From: Gallionellaceae bacterium
Lineage (GTDB): Bacteria; Pseudomonadota; Gammaproteobacteria; Burkholderiales; Thiobacillaceae
DNA length: 64,000 bases
Reading direction: 5' to 3'
Assembly (NCBI GenBank): GCA_028714735.1
Contig: JAQTLU010000002.1
Span: 369,169 to 433,168 of the forward strand
Part shown: positions 17,866-26,450 of the stretch, piece after piece
How positions within the stretch are numbered: the stretch's first letter is position 1
Layout of the letters: the number at the start of each line of letters is the position of its first letter
Position numbers and translations under genes: made by a program
Notes under the pieces: model-generated
What the model saw: only the letters and a program-made list of their open reading frames with translations
Databases searched by the model: none
What the model was told of the DNA's origin: nothing

Positions 17866-18311
17866 TGCTGGACGAAACCGATCGCCGCATCCTGAACGCC
17901 CTGCAAGGCGACTTCCCGATCTGCCAGAGGCCCTATCTGGCGGCGGCCGACCGGCTCAACCTTTCCGAACGAAAATTGCTGGCCTGTTTGAAACGCATGC
18001 TGAAGGAGCGTGTGCTGACGCGGTTCGGCCCGCTCTACAACGCCGACCGCATGGGCGGCATCAATGTGCTCGCGGCCATGGTGGTGCCCGAAGCCGACTA
18101 CGAAGATACCGCCGCCGTGGTCAACGCCCAGCCCGAGATCGCCCACAACTATCGCCGCGAGCATCGGCTCAACATGTGGTTCGTCGGTGCCGGCGAAACG
18201 CCGGGGGCGGTCGAGACGGCCTTCCTCCGCATCGAGGCGGCCACCGGACTGCCGGTCTACCGTTTTCCCAAGGAACGGGAATATTTCGTCGAACTGAAGC
18301 TGAAGCTATGA
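17865..18311 (+). CDS. nirG: Siroheme decarboxylase subunit NirG
   Basis: This 148-residue, single Lrp/AsnC-like unit is homologous to the first half of NirDL, with HNYRREHRLNMWFVG near the middle. It begins at an ATG overlapping the nirDL stop by one base (TGATG). It forms part of the multi-subunit cytoplasmic siroheme decarboxylase. NirG was chosen over NirD because the NirD function is already in the fusion; the match to NirG is by order and motif. Confidence 0.87.
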   Translation: MLDETDRRILNALQGDFPICQRPYLAAADRLNLSERKLLACLKRMLKERVLTRFGPLYNADRMGGINVLAAMVVPEADYEDTAAVVNAQPEIAHNYRREHRLNMWFVGAGETPGAVETAFLRIEAATGLPVYRFPKEREYFVELKLKL

Positions 18312-18787
18312 AACTGGATGCAACGGACCGCCGACTGGTCATTACCACCCAGGCCGGACTGGCGCTGACCCCGGAGCCTTACCGGGCAGTCGCGGAGCAA
18401 TTGGGCATCGCACCCGAAGAGGTCATGCGGCGTCTCCTCGCCATGCACAAGGCAGGCGTGCTGCGCCGCATCGGTGCGGTGCCCAACCACTATGCCCTGG
18501 GTTACCGGGCCAACGGCATGACGGTCTGGGATGTCGCCGACGACCGCGTCGACGGCCTCGGCGAACGGGTCGGCCAGCTGGCCTTCGTCAGCCATTGTTA
18601 CCGGCGGCCGCGCCGGCTGCCGGACTGGCCGTACAACCTGTTCGCCATGGTGCACGGCCACGACCGCGCCGAGGTCGAGGCCTATCGGGCCGAGATCCAG
18701 TCCATGCTGGGCGAGGCCTGCCGCAGCCACGACGTGCTCTACAGCACCGGGATACTGAAAAAGACCGGTTTACGGATAGGAGGATAG
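18308..18787 (+). CDS. nirH: Siroheme decarboxylase subunit NirH
   Basis: This 159-residue, single-unit paralogue of the second half of NirDL has CYRRPRRLPDWPYNLFAMVH nearly identical to the motif in NirDL. The start ATG overlaps the nirG stop by 4 bases. It completes the D-L-G-H set for siroheme decarboxylation in haem d1 synthesis. It is followed after 3 bases by nirJ. Confidence 0.88.
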   Translation: MKLDATDRRLVITTQAGLALTPEPYRAVAEQLGIAPEEVMRRLLAMHKAGVLRRIGAVPNHYALGYRANGMTVWDVADDRVDGLGERVGQLAFVSHCYRRPRRLPDWPYNLFAMVHGHDRAEVEAYRAEIQSMLGEACRSHDVLYSTGILKKTGLRIGG

Positions 18788-18790
18788 AGC

Positions 18791-20011
18791 GTGTTTCGCG
18801 TCAGCCAATTCATGCAGGAACTGATCCAGCCGACCCCGCTCGGGCCGAGGCGCAATGGGCGCCCCGACGCGTTGCCCGAGGGACCCCGTGAGGGGGTGCC
18901 GGCATCCCGCTCCGGCCCGGTGGTGATCTGGAACCTGGTGCGGCGCTGCAACCTGACCTGCAAGCACTGCTATTCCATCTCGGCCGACAAGGACTTCCCG
19001 GGCGAGCTGTCCACCGAGGAGGTCTTCCGGGTCATGGACGACCTCAAGGCGGCGCGCGTGCCGGTGCTCATCCTGTCCGGCGGCGAGCCGCTGCTCAGGC
19101 CGGACATCTACACCATCGGCCGGCGCGCCAAGGAGATGGGATTCTACGTCGGCCTATCCAGCAACGGCACCCTGATCGATGACGGCAACATCCGCACCAT
19201 CGCCGAGACCGGTTTCGACTATGTCGGCATCAGCCTGGACGGCCTCAGCGAGACCCACGACCGCTTCCGGCGCAAGCCGGGCGCCTTCGCCGCCGCACTC
19301 GCTGGCGTGCGACTGTGCCAGGCGGCCGGGGCCAAGGTGGGCATCCGCTATACCCTGGCGCAGGAAAACGCCCACGATTTTCCCGCCCTGCTCAACCTGA
19401 TGGAGGAGGAAGGTATCGCCAAGTTCTACCTGTCCCACCTCAACTACGCCGGCCGCGGCAACAAGAACCGCAAGGACGATGCCCATTTCCGCACCACGCG
19501 GACCGCCATGGACCTGCTGTTCGACCGCTGCTGGCGCCATGTCCAGGCCGGCCGGGCGCGCGAATTCGTCACCGGCAACAACGATGCCGACGGCGCCTAC
19601 CTGCTCGACTGGGTGCGGACATATTTTCCCGACCGGGCCGCGCACATCCGCGCCAAGCTGGTGCAGTGGGGCGGCAACGCCTCGGGCGTCAACGTCGCCA
19701 ATATCGACAACCAGGGCGTGGTCCACCCGGACACCATGTGGTGGAACTACCCGCTCGGCAATGTGCGCGAGCGGTCGTTCGGCGCCATCTGGGCCGACAC
19801 CTCGGATGCCCTCATGGCCGGCCTGAAAGCGGCCCGGCGGCCGGTCACCGGGCGCTGCGCCGCCTGCTGCCATGCCGACATCTGCAACGGCAACACCCGG
19901 GTAAGGGCCTGGCAGACCACCGGCGACTTCTGGGCGGAAGACCCGGGCTGTTATTTGACCGACGCGGAGATCGGCCTGGCCGAAACCGCGTCCATGGCAT
20001 TGGAGGCCTGA
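18791..20011 (+). CDS. nirJ: Radical SAM haem d1 biosynthesis protein NirJ
   Basis: NirJ replaces two propionate side chains of didecarboxysiroheme with keto groups, using S-adenosylmethionine and an iron-sulfur cluster. This 406-residue protein has the radical SAM motif CNLTCKHC at residues 53-60 and a C-terminal SPASM-like cysteine set (CAACCHADIC). The GTG start has GGAGG upstream. Residues about 20-41 look like an insertion between the conserved start (MQELIQPTP) and GPVVIWN. Its DNA contains a small inverted repeat. Confidence 0.95.
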   Translation: MFRVSQFMQELIQPTPLGPRRNGRPDALPEGPREGVPASRSGPVVIWNLVRRCNLTCKHCYSISADKDFPGELSTEEVFRVMDDLKAARVPVLILSGGEPLLRPDIYTIGRRAKEMGFYVGLSSNGTLIDDGNIRTIAETGFDYVGISLDGLSETHDRFRRKPGAFAAALAGVRLCQAAGAKVGIRYTLAQENAHDFPALLNLMEEEGIAKFYLSHLNYAGRGNKNRKDDAHFRTTRTAMDLLFDRCWRHVQAGRAREFVTGNNDADGAYLLDWVRTYFPDRAAHIRAKLVQWGGNASGVNVANIDNQGVVHPDTMWWNYPLGNVRERSFGAIWADTSDALMAGLKAARRPVTGRCAACCHADICNGNTRVRAWQTTGDFWAEDPGCYLTDAEIGLAETASMALEA

Positions 20012-21673
20012 ATGAACAGGATATTCTGGGCGCTGCTTCTGGTCGGCCTGGCCGGCACGGCCCGGGCCGGCGACACGCCCGATCCGGAGAAACTCTACCA
20101 AACCCACTGCCTGTCCTGCCATGCCCCCAACCGGCTCGGCGGCATGGGGCCGACCCTGCTGCCGGAATCCCTGGCCCGGCTGAAAAAACCGGAGGCGGTA
20201 AAGACCATTACCGAGGGCCTGCCGGCCACCCAGATGCCCCCTTTCGGCAGCATCCTCGGGACGGACGAGATCAAGGCACTGGCCGAGTGGATCTATACGC
20301 CCAACAGGATTCCGCCCAAGTGGGACGCCGATGACATCGTGGCCTCGCGCATCGTCAACAGGGAAAACCTCGACCTGCCCGCCAGGCCGGTGTTCAAGGC
20401 CGATCCGATGAATATCACCCTGGTGGTGGAAGGTGGCGACCACCACATCAGCGTGCTCGACGGCGACGTCATGGAACCGATCACCCGCTTCGCCACCCGC
20501 TATGCCTTGCACGGCGGGCCCAAATTCAGCCAGGATGGCCGCTTCGTCTACTGGGCCTCGCGCGACGGCTGGATCACCAAGTACGACCTCTGGAACCTCA
20601 AGGTGGTGGCCGAGGTGCGCGCCGGCATCAACACCCGCAACGTCGCGGTATCGTCGGACGGCAAGGTCGTCATGGTCGCCAACTACCTGCCCAACACGCT
20701 GGTGGCGCTGGCTGGCAGGGACCTGGCCCTGGTCAAGGTGATCCCCGTGGTTGGCAAGAACGGCAAACCCTCGCGCGTCTCCGCCGTCTACGATGCCCGG
20801 CCGCGGGGCAGCTTCATCGCCGCCCTGAAGGACATCCCGGAGGTATGGGAGATTCCCTATGACGGGGCGCCTGCGAGCAGCGAGCAGGGCCCGCGCTTGC
20901 GGGATGCGGCTGGCCGCGAGGCAGGCCCGGCACGGTCAGCACAGGTGCCGGCAGCGTCCTCCGACCATGCCCCGGTCCGCAAGGACCTGGTACGGAACTT
21001 CCAGGACAAGGAGGCCATCCCGGCGCCCGGTCCTCTGCCGGTGCGCCAGATCGTGCTGGACGACTACCTGGACGACTTCTTCTTCGACCAGGATTACGTC
21101 TACCTCATGGGCGCCGCCCGCAACGGCGCCAAGGGCCAGGTCATCCACCTGGACAGCGGCCGCAAGATCGCCGATCTGGATCTCACCGGCATGCCCCACC
21201 TGGGCTCGGGCATCACCTGGGATTGGCAGGGGCCGGATGGCCAGATGCACCCGGTCATGGCCTCGCCCAACCTCAAGGAAGGCCTGATCAGCGTCATCGA
21301 CATGAAGACCTGGCAGACCGTCAAGACCATCCCCACCCTGGGGCCGGGCTTCTTCCTGCGCAGCCATGAGAACAGTCCCTACGCCTGGGCCGACGTCTTT
21401 TCCGGCCCCAACAAGGACATCATGCAGGTGATCGACAAGCAGTCGCTCGAAGTCGTCGCCACGCTCAAGCCGGAGCCGGGCAAGACCTCCACCCATGTCG
21501 AGTTCGACCGTTACGGCAAGTACGCGCTGGTGTCGATCTGGGAGATGGACGGCGCCCTGGTCGTCTACGACGCCAGGACGCTGAAGGAGGTCAAGCGCCT
21601 GCCCATGAAGCGGCCGGTCGGCAAGTACAACGTCTGGAACAAGACCCGGCTATCGGAGGGCACCAGCCACTGA
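20012..21673 (+). CDS. nirN: Dihydro-haem d1 dehydrogenase NirN
   Basis: NirN is a periplasmic, NirS-like cytochrome that binds haem d1 and performs the last step, introducing the acrylate double bond. This 553-residue precursor has a signal peptide (about 1-19), a cytochrome c domain with CLSCH near residues 33-37, and a d1-type propeller with C-terminal VGKYNVWNKTRLSEG. Residues about 288-325 are Ala/Gly/Arg-rich and unlike the rest, suggesting an inserted segment. It starts directly after the nirJ stop and closes the nir operon. Confidence 0.93.
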   Translation: MNRIFWALLLVGLAGTARAGDTPDPEKLYQTHCLSCHAPNRLGGMGPTLLPESLARLKKPEAVKTITEGLPATQMPPFGSILGTDEIKALAEWIYTPNRIPPKWDADDIVASRIVNRENLDLPARPVFKADPMNITLVVEGGDHHISVLDGDVMEPITRFATRYALHGGPKFSQDGRFVYWASRDGWITKYDLWNLKVVAEVRAGINTRNVAVSSDGKVVMVANYLPNTLVALAGRDLALVKVIPVVGKNGKPSRVSAVYDARPRGSFIAALKDIPEVWEIPYDGAPASSEQGPRLRDAAGREAGPARSAQVPAASSDHAPVRKDLVRNFQDKEAIPAPGPLPVRQIVLDDYLDDFFFDQDYVYLMGAARNGAKGQVIHLDSGRKIADLDLTGMPHLGSGITWDWQGPDGQMHPVMASPNLKEGLISVIDMKTWQTVKTIPTLGPGFFLRSHENSPYAWADVFSGPNKDIMQVIDKQSLEVVATLKPEPGKTSTHVEFDRYGKYALVSIWEMDGALVVYDARTLKEVKRLPMKRPVGKYNVWNKTRLSEGTSH

Positions 21674-21681
21674 CCGGCGGA

Positions 21682-23985
21682 TCAGGCCGGCGGCAGGGGC
21701 GCGACCTGGCAGGGATAGGCGCGCAGGCAGTTCGACCCTGCCACCGGGTCGAAGCACTCGCCGTCGAACAGGCGGTTGGCATCGCCGGCGCCGTCCGGGT
21801 ATTGCCACCAGCCGTACTGGGCGCAGACGACCAGCGGCGACAGGTGCCGGTCGAGCCGGGCGCGGGCGGGCATGCGGCCCATCCGCGTGGTCACTTCGAT
21901 CCAGTCGCCGTCAGCGATGCCCCGCGCCGCCGCCGTGTCCGGGTGGATCTCGACCAGGGGCTCGGGCATGCGTCGGCGCAACGAGGGCTGGTGGCGCTGC
22001 TGGCTGTGGCAATACTGTGGCCACTTGGCCGTGGTCAGGGTGAGCGGGAAGTGGACATCGGTGGCCGGGGTCTCGGCGAGGTGGTCCGGCAGCGGGTCCA
22101 GGCCGGCGCCGCGCAGGCGCTCGCTGTGGAATTCCAGGCGTCCGCTGGGGGTGGCGAAGCCGTCCTGGCGATATTTTCGATAGTGTGTCTCCAGTCCCAG
22201 TGCGATGCCGCCCGGCGCAGCGCGCAGGGCCTCCGGGTCGAGGCCGCTCGGCGCCAGCATCTGCACCAGGGCCGTTTCCGGGTCGCCGCCGAAGAACTGT
22301 TCGGCCAGGCCCAGGCGTTTGGCCAGCTCGAACACGATCCAGGTGTCGGAACGGCTTTCACCTTGGGGCGGCACGAAGGCCGGGCGCAGCTGCACATGGG
22401 CCTCCGCGGCCGCGCTGACCAGGAAGCCGGGCTGGAGGCCTTCCCTTTCCCAGGCGCTGCATACCGGCAACAGTAGATCGGCATAGCGCGCGGTGGGGGT
22501 CTCGACCAGTTCGGCCAGGGCGAAGAAATCGAGTTGACGCAAGGCCTCGTCGCTCAGGCGGGTGTTCGGCTTGGAAAGCAGGAAGTTGCTGCCGAAGGAG
22601 ACCAGGCAGGAGACCGGATAGGGTTCGCCCGCCAGCACGGCCCGGAACAGGTCGCGGCTGGTGATCCAGCCCTTCTGCGGCGGTCCCTCCGGGCGCTCGG
22701 CCAGGCCCAGGGTCAGTGCCCGCTCCTTGGGCGTCACCCAGGCAAAGCCCATGACGTCGGCCACCGGCGGTTTGCTGAACCAGACGTTGCCGCCCGGTGC
22801 ATCCAGACAGCCGGTCAGGCCGTAGAGCGCGGCGATGGCGCGGCCGGTCTGGCTGGCATTGCCGTGCTGGCAGGTGCCGGTCCAGGTGAAGAACGACAGC
22901 GGCAGGTTTTCCGCGATCAGGTCGGCCGCCTGACCGATCTGGTCGGCCGGGATGCCGGTGACCTCGGCGACCCGGTCGGCGGGCCAGGCGCGGCAGCGTT
23001 CCGCCAGGCGCTCGAACACCGGCCGGCAGCGAACCGGTCCGTGCCGGGTGGCCACGGTGTGGCACCCGCGCAGGGCCGGGCGCTCCTTCGGCGAGGCATT
23101 GGGCGGCCGCCGCGGTGCGGCCTGGGCGGTGCCGAGCGTCTCGTTCCATAGCACCGGTCGGCCGGGGTCGCCGTCGGGGTCGAGGTCGGCGGCGGTCAGG
23201 GGACGCTCATTCCCATCGGCGACCAGAAACGGCGCGTCACTCCATTGCGCGAGAAAATCGCGGTCGTAACGCCCTGTTTCGATCAGGGCATGGGCCAGGC
23301 CCAGGGCCAGGGCGCCATCGCTGCCGGGGTGCGGGCGCAGCCAGAGGTCGGCGGAAACGGCCAGGCCGGCGCGGCGGGGATCGACCACGATCAGCTTGGC
23401 GCCGCGCTTGCGCGCCTGTTGCACCGCAGTCGCCTGGGCCAGCCAGGAGGTCGCCGGGTTGAAGCCCCACAACAGCATGCAGCCGGTGCTGGCGTAATCC
23501 GGCATGCCGATGCCGGCGCCGAAGGTGTAGGCCGGGGCGTAGTCCTTGTGCCAGTTGCAGTTCTCGGTGGCGAAGATCAGGTTCGGGCTGTGGCAGGCAT
23601 GGGCCAGGCGGTGGATCCAGGCAAAGCTGTCGGCCACCGCCGTACCGCTCGGCGTGGCCACGCCGAAGGCCAGGGCCCGGGGACCCAGACGCACAATGGT
23701 GGCGCGGATCCGGTCTGCGAGCAGGTCGAGGGCTTCATCCCAGGAGATGCGTTGCCAGCCCGGGTCGGCCTCCCCCTTCGGGCGGGTCCGCCGCAACGGA
23801 TGCAGGATGCGCTCGGGGGCATACACCGCTTCCGGCGCCGCCTTGGCCTTGACGCACAGGGCCTGGCCGGTGGGATGCGCCGGGTCGGGGTCGACCCGGG
23901 TCAGGACGCCGTCCACCACCGTGCCGATGCAGCCGCAGCGGGAGATGCACAAGGCGCAGTAACCGTGAAGTCGTGTGGTCGTCAT
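21682..23985 (-). CDS. Molybdopterin oxidoreductase of unknown substrate
   Basis: This 767-residue member of the DMSO-reductase superfamily has an N-terminal 4Fe-4S motif (CALCISRC, with a fourth Cys in ALCVKAK) followed by molybdopterin-binding domains. A possible molybdenum ligand is the cysteine in ATENCNWHKD. No twin-arginine signal is seen, so it may be cytoplasmic. The C-terminal cofactor domain (WPQYCHSQQRH, GDWIEVTTRMG) is present. It lies alone, convergent with nirN, without obvious electron-transfer subunits. An alternative GTG start at 24030 adds 15 residues. Nitrate reductase or formate dehydrogenase are possible but unproven. Confidence 0.8.
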   Translation of the reverse strand: MTTTRLHGYCALCISRCGCIGTVVDGVLTRVDPDPAHPTGQALCVKAKAAPEAVYAPERILHPLRRTRPKGEADPGWQRISWDEALDLLADRIRATIVRLGPRALAFGVATPSGTAVADSFAWIHRLAHACHSPNLIFATENCNWHKDYAPAYTFGAGIGMPDYASTGCMLLWGFNPATSWLAQATAVQQARKRGAKLIVVDPRRAGLAVSADLWLRPHPGSDGALALGLAHALIETGRYDRDFLAQWSDAPFLVADGNERPLTAADLDPDGDPGRPVLWNETLGTAQAAPRRPPNASPKERPALRGCHTVATRHGPVRCRPVFERLAERCRAWPADRVAEVTGIPADQIGQAADLIAENLPLSFFTWTGTCQHGNASQTGRAIAALYGLTGCLDAPGGNVWFSKPPVADVMGFAWVTPKERALTLGLAERPEGPPQKGWITSRDLFRAVLAGEPYPVSCLVSFGSNFLLSKPNTRLSDEALRQLDFFALAELVETPTARYADLLLPVCSAWEREGLQPGFLVSAAAEAHVQLRPAFVPPQGESRSDTWIVFELAKRLGLAEQFFGGDPETALVQMLAPSGLDPEALRAAPGGIALGLETHYRKYRQDGFATPSGRLEFHSERLRGAGLDPLPDHLAETPATDVHFPLTLTTAKWPQYCHSQQRHQPSLRRRMPEPLVEIHPDTAAARGIADGDWIEVTTRMGRMPARARLDRHLSPLVVCAQYGWWQYPDGAGDANRLFDGECFDPVAGSNCLRAYPCQVAPLPPA

Positions 23986-24099
23986 TCTGTCTTGCCGGTC
24001 TTGACCAGACGCTTGCGCGACCTCGGTCACGGGTATGGAAGGCTGAAATGAAAATGGCCACGACCCAGGTCGTGGCCACCGGGCGGCATCCGCGCGCTG

Positions 24100-24210
24100 T
24101 CAGATGATGCCGAACAGCCAGAGCACCGCAAAGTGGGCGACGATGGCGATGCTCACGAACACGAATACGGCCTTGTTTTCGTTTTGTTCGAAGATTCTTT
24201 GCAGGTTCAT
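24100..24210 (-). CDS. 36-residue single-helix membrane protein with an in-membrane histidine
   Basis: This short gene encodes a polar N-terminus (MNLQRIFEQNENKA), one hydrophobic helix and the ending HFAVLWLFGII. GGAG lies about 8 bases upstream of the ATG. A TATCAT at about 24249-24254 fits as the -10 element for activation from the FNR/DNR-like site at 24277. The histidine inside the helix resembles the bacteriochlorophyll ligand of light-harvesting polypeptides, but that may be chance. It could be a small subunit or stabiliser of a membrane or haem enzyme. The coding call rests on the ribosome site, the helix and the promoter. Confidence 0.65.
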   Translation of the reverse strand: MNLQRIFEQNENKAVFVFVSIAIVAHFAVLWLFGII

Positions 24211-24276
24211 GATTCAGTCTCCGGATCGGGGTTGGGGAAGTTTTATGAATGATAAAAAACGCTTTGTCAGGCGACC

Positions 24277-24290
24277 TTGACTAAAGGCAA
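24277..24290. promoter_or_regulatory. Degenerate FNR/DNR-type box
   Basis: TTGACTAAAGGCAA differs from the palindromic consensus at one informative base. It lies between the divergent 36-residue protein and hemerythrin genes, centred about 74 bases from the first and 93 from the second start codon. Confidence 0.5.
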
Positions 24291-24305
24291 CCGGTAATGC
24301 GCCGC

Positions 24306-24319
24306 TTGCGAAAAGTCAA
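24306..24319 (+). promoter_or_regulatory. Second degenerate FNR/DNR-type box
   Basis: TTGCGAAAAGTCAA has a perfect right half and an imperfect left half. It is centred about 64 bases before the hemerythrin ATG, the same spacing class as the nnrS and nor boxes. Confidence 0.4.
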
Positions 24320-24376
24320 AGCGCTGGCGTGCGCCGTTTTCGAAAATGTCGGCACCTTCTGCATCCAGGAACCAAC

Positions 24377-24814
24377 ATGAACGAGATCACCGAATACCTG
24401 ACCGAAGACCACGAACATTGCGACCACCTGTTTGCCGAGGCGGAAAACGCCGTCGACGCCGGCGACTGGGCACTGGCGGTCGACCGTTTTGCCGCCTTGA
24501 GGCAGGACGTACGGCGTCATTTCGCCCGCGAGGAAGACATCCTGTTCCCGGCCTTCGAGGCGCGTACCGGCATGGTCGGCGGGCCCACCTCGGTGATGCG
24601 CGACGAGCACGAGCAGATGCGCAATACCCTGGAGGCCATGGCCGCCACCGTGGCCGGCCGCGATGCCCGTACCTTCCTCGGCCTGTCGGAGACGCTGCTG
24701 ATGCTGATGCGGCAGCACAACATGAAGGAGGAGCGCATCCTCTATCCCATGGCCGACCAGGCCATGCCGGACGCTGCGGTGCTGGTGGCACGCATGGCCG
24801 AGGTGACCGGCTGA
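24377..24814 (+). CDS. Hemerythrin-like HHE-domain protein
   Basis: This 145-residue four-helix protein has the histidines expected for a di-iron site: H at EDHEHCDH, HFAREEDILFPAFE, DEHEQM and RQHNMKEERILYPM. Such proteins bind oxygen or nitric oxide, or repair iron-sulfur centres under nitrosative stress. The ATG at 24377 has AGGAA upstream. It opens a plus-strand unit with a DUF2249 protein and a large membrane protein, behind FNR/DNR-like boxes. A role in NO handling is an inference from that setting. Confidence 0.9.
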   Translation: MNEITEYLTEDHEHCDHLFAEAENAVDAGDWALAVDRFAALRQDVRRHFAREEDILFPAFEARTGMVGGPTSVMRDEHEQMRNTLEAMAATVAGRDARTFLGLSETLLMLMRQHNMKEERILYPMADQAMPDAAVLVARMAEVTG

Positions 24815-24827
24815 GGGTGCCGGCGCC

Positions 24828-25049
24828 ATGAACAATGACATCCTGGTCGACGGCCGCTGGCTGGAGCCGCCCGAGCCGATGGAACAGGTGCTCGCTGCCC
24901 TCGATCGCCTGGGTGCCGGCGAACGGATCCGTTTCCTGATCCATCGCGAACCGCTGCCGCTGTATCCCATGCTCGACCGCCTGGGTTATCGGCATGAGGT
25001 CCGCATGCTCGACGACGGCGGCTTCGAAATCCTGATCCGGGCCGGGTGA
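24828..25049 (+). CDS. DUF2249-family small protein
   Basis: This 73-residue protein has the core LGAGERIRFLIHREPLPLY and GFEILI, matching the DUF2249/TusA-like fold. It lacks the TusA sulfur-carrier cysteine. A second copy of this family lies at 30455, likewise directly before a membrane-protein gene. Its stop codon overlaps the start of the next gene (TGATG), so the two are translationally coupled. The exact function is unknown; the family often occurs with hemerythrin and denitrification genes. Confidence 0.82.
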   Translation: MNNDILVDGRWLEPPEPMEQVLAALDRLGAGERIRFLIHREPLPLYPMLDRLGYRHEVRMLDDGGFEILIRAG

Positions 25050-26326
25050 TGGCCGGCCTGACCTACGACCAGGGCCCCTCGCTGGCGGCGCCGCTGCGCC
25101 TGTTCCTGGTCGCGCCGCTGTTCCTGATGCTGGCCGCCGTGGCCGGCATCCTGCTCGGCCACGACTGGCTGAGCGGACGCTGGTCGCCGGCGGCCCTGGC
25201 GCTGACCCACCTGATTACCCTGGGCTATCTGGGCGCGGTGATGCAGGGCGCCCTGTTGCAGATGCTGGCGGTGGTGCTGGGCTCGCCGGTGCCGTGGCCG
25301 GGCGTGCTGTCCTGGTGCGGCCTGCTCGGCCTGGGCGCCGGCACGCCGCTGCTGGCGGCCGGCCTGTTGTTCGGCGAGCCGGTCTGCCTGGTCGCGGCGC
25401 TGGTCGCCCTGGCGGTCGCCTGGTTGCCCTTCCTGGCCGGCGTCGCCGTGGCCCTGAGCCGAGCCCTGAGCGGCGGCGAGATGGACTGGCCGCTCCGCCT
25501 GGCCGGACTGGCCCTGCCGGTCACGGTGCTGACCGGCCTGGCCCTGGCCGGCGGGCTGGCCGGCCTCTGGTCCGTGCCGGACCTGGCCGGGCTGGTCGAC
25601 CTGCATGCCGGCTGGGGCCTGTACGGCTGGATCCTGGTCCTGGTGGTGGGCGTGGCCTACCAGGTCGTCCCGATGTTGCAGATCACCCCGGCCTATCCGC
25701 GCCGGGTGACCCGCGCCCTGGCCTGGCTGCTGCCGGCCGGCCTGCTCGCCTACACGCTGGAGGTGCTGTCCGGCTTGCCCGCCTTGCACTGGCTGAGCCT
25801 GGCCGCGGCCGGCGGCGGCAGCCTGGTGTTCGCCGCGGCGACGCTGACCCTGCAACAGCGCCGCCGGCGCAAACTGGCCGACGTGACGCTGGACTTCTGG
25901 CGCCTGGGGCTGGCCGCGCTGGCCCTGTCCACGCTGCTGTACGCCGGCCTGGATGCGCTGCCCGACCCGGCGCGTGCCGCGGCCGAATTGAGCCTTGGCC
26001 TGCTGTTCCTGCTTGGCTTTGCCGCCTCGGTGGTCAACGGCATGTTGTACAAGATCGTCCCTTTCCTGGCCTGGTTCCATTTGCAGAGCCAGACCGGCGC
26101 GCGCGCGGGGACCATCCCGAACATGCGCGAGATGATCGACGAGGCCGCTGCGCGCCGGCATTTCCGGCTTCATGTCGCCGCCGTCTGCCTGCTGGCGCCG
26201 GCGCCTTTCCTGCCCGCCTGGCTGGCCAGCTTCGGGCTGCTGGCGCTGGCCTTTGGCGGGCATGGCCTGTGGTTGAACCTGCGCGCCGCGCGGGCGGCCT
26301 TCCTGGCCTACGGCGGCCGGTTGTAA
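25049..26326 (+). CDS. Polytopic membrane protein, possibly haem-binding
   Basis: This 425-residue protein has about 12 hydrophobic helices and scattered histidines at helix ends (ALTHLITLGYLGAV, LVDLHAGWGLYGW, YQVVPMLQITPAYP). This recalls NnrS and haem-copper-oxidase-like families. It is coupled to the upstream DUF2249 gene by a one-base overlap. A GTG three bases upstream is an alternative start. A role in the response to or detoxification of NO is inferred from the neighbours. The protein is not one of the named denitrification enzymes. Confidence 0.8.
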   Translation: MAGLTYDQGPSLAAPLRLFLVAPLFLMLAAVAGILLGHDWLSGRWSPAALALTHLITLGYLGAVMQGALLQMLAVVLGSPVPWPGVLSWCGLLGLGAGTPLLAAGLLFGEPVCLVAALVALAVAWLPFLAGVAVALSRALSGGEMDWPLRLAGLALPVTVLTGLALAGGLAGLWSVPDLAGLVDLHAGWGLYGWILVLVVGVAYQVVPMLQITPAYPRRVTRALAWLLPAGLLAYTLEVLSGLPALHWLSLAAAGGGSLVFAAATLTLQQRRRRKLADVTLDFWRLGLAALALSTLLYAGLDALPDPARAAAELSLGLLFLLGFAASVVNGMLYKIVPFLAWFHLQSQTGARAGTIPNMREMIDEAAARRHFRLHVAAVCLLAPAPFLPAWLASFGLLALAFGGHGLWLNLRAARAAFLAYGGRL

Positions 26327-26450
26327 GCGCGACAGCCGGTTATCATTTTGCCGAGCAGGCGCTACCATCCGGCTATGCTTGATACTCCCCCGTAGAGGGA
26401 ATGACGATAACGGGATCCCGGAGGTCCCTGCACACCGAAGGAGCGTTGCC

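Noticed and set aside
24100-24210. A true light-harvesting polypeptide
   Set aside because: The resemblance is limited to one helix with a histidine; there are no photosynthesis genes in the window.
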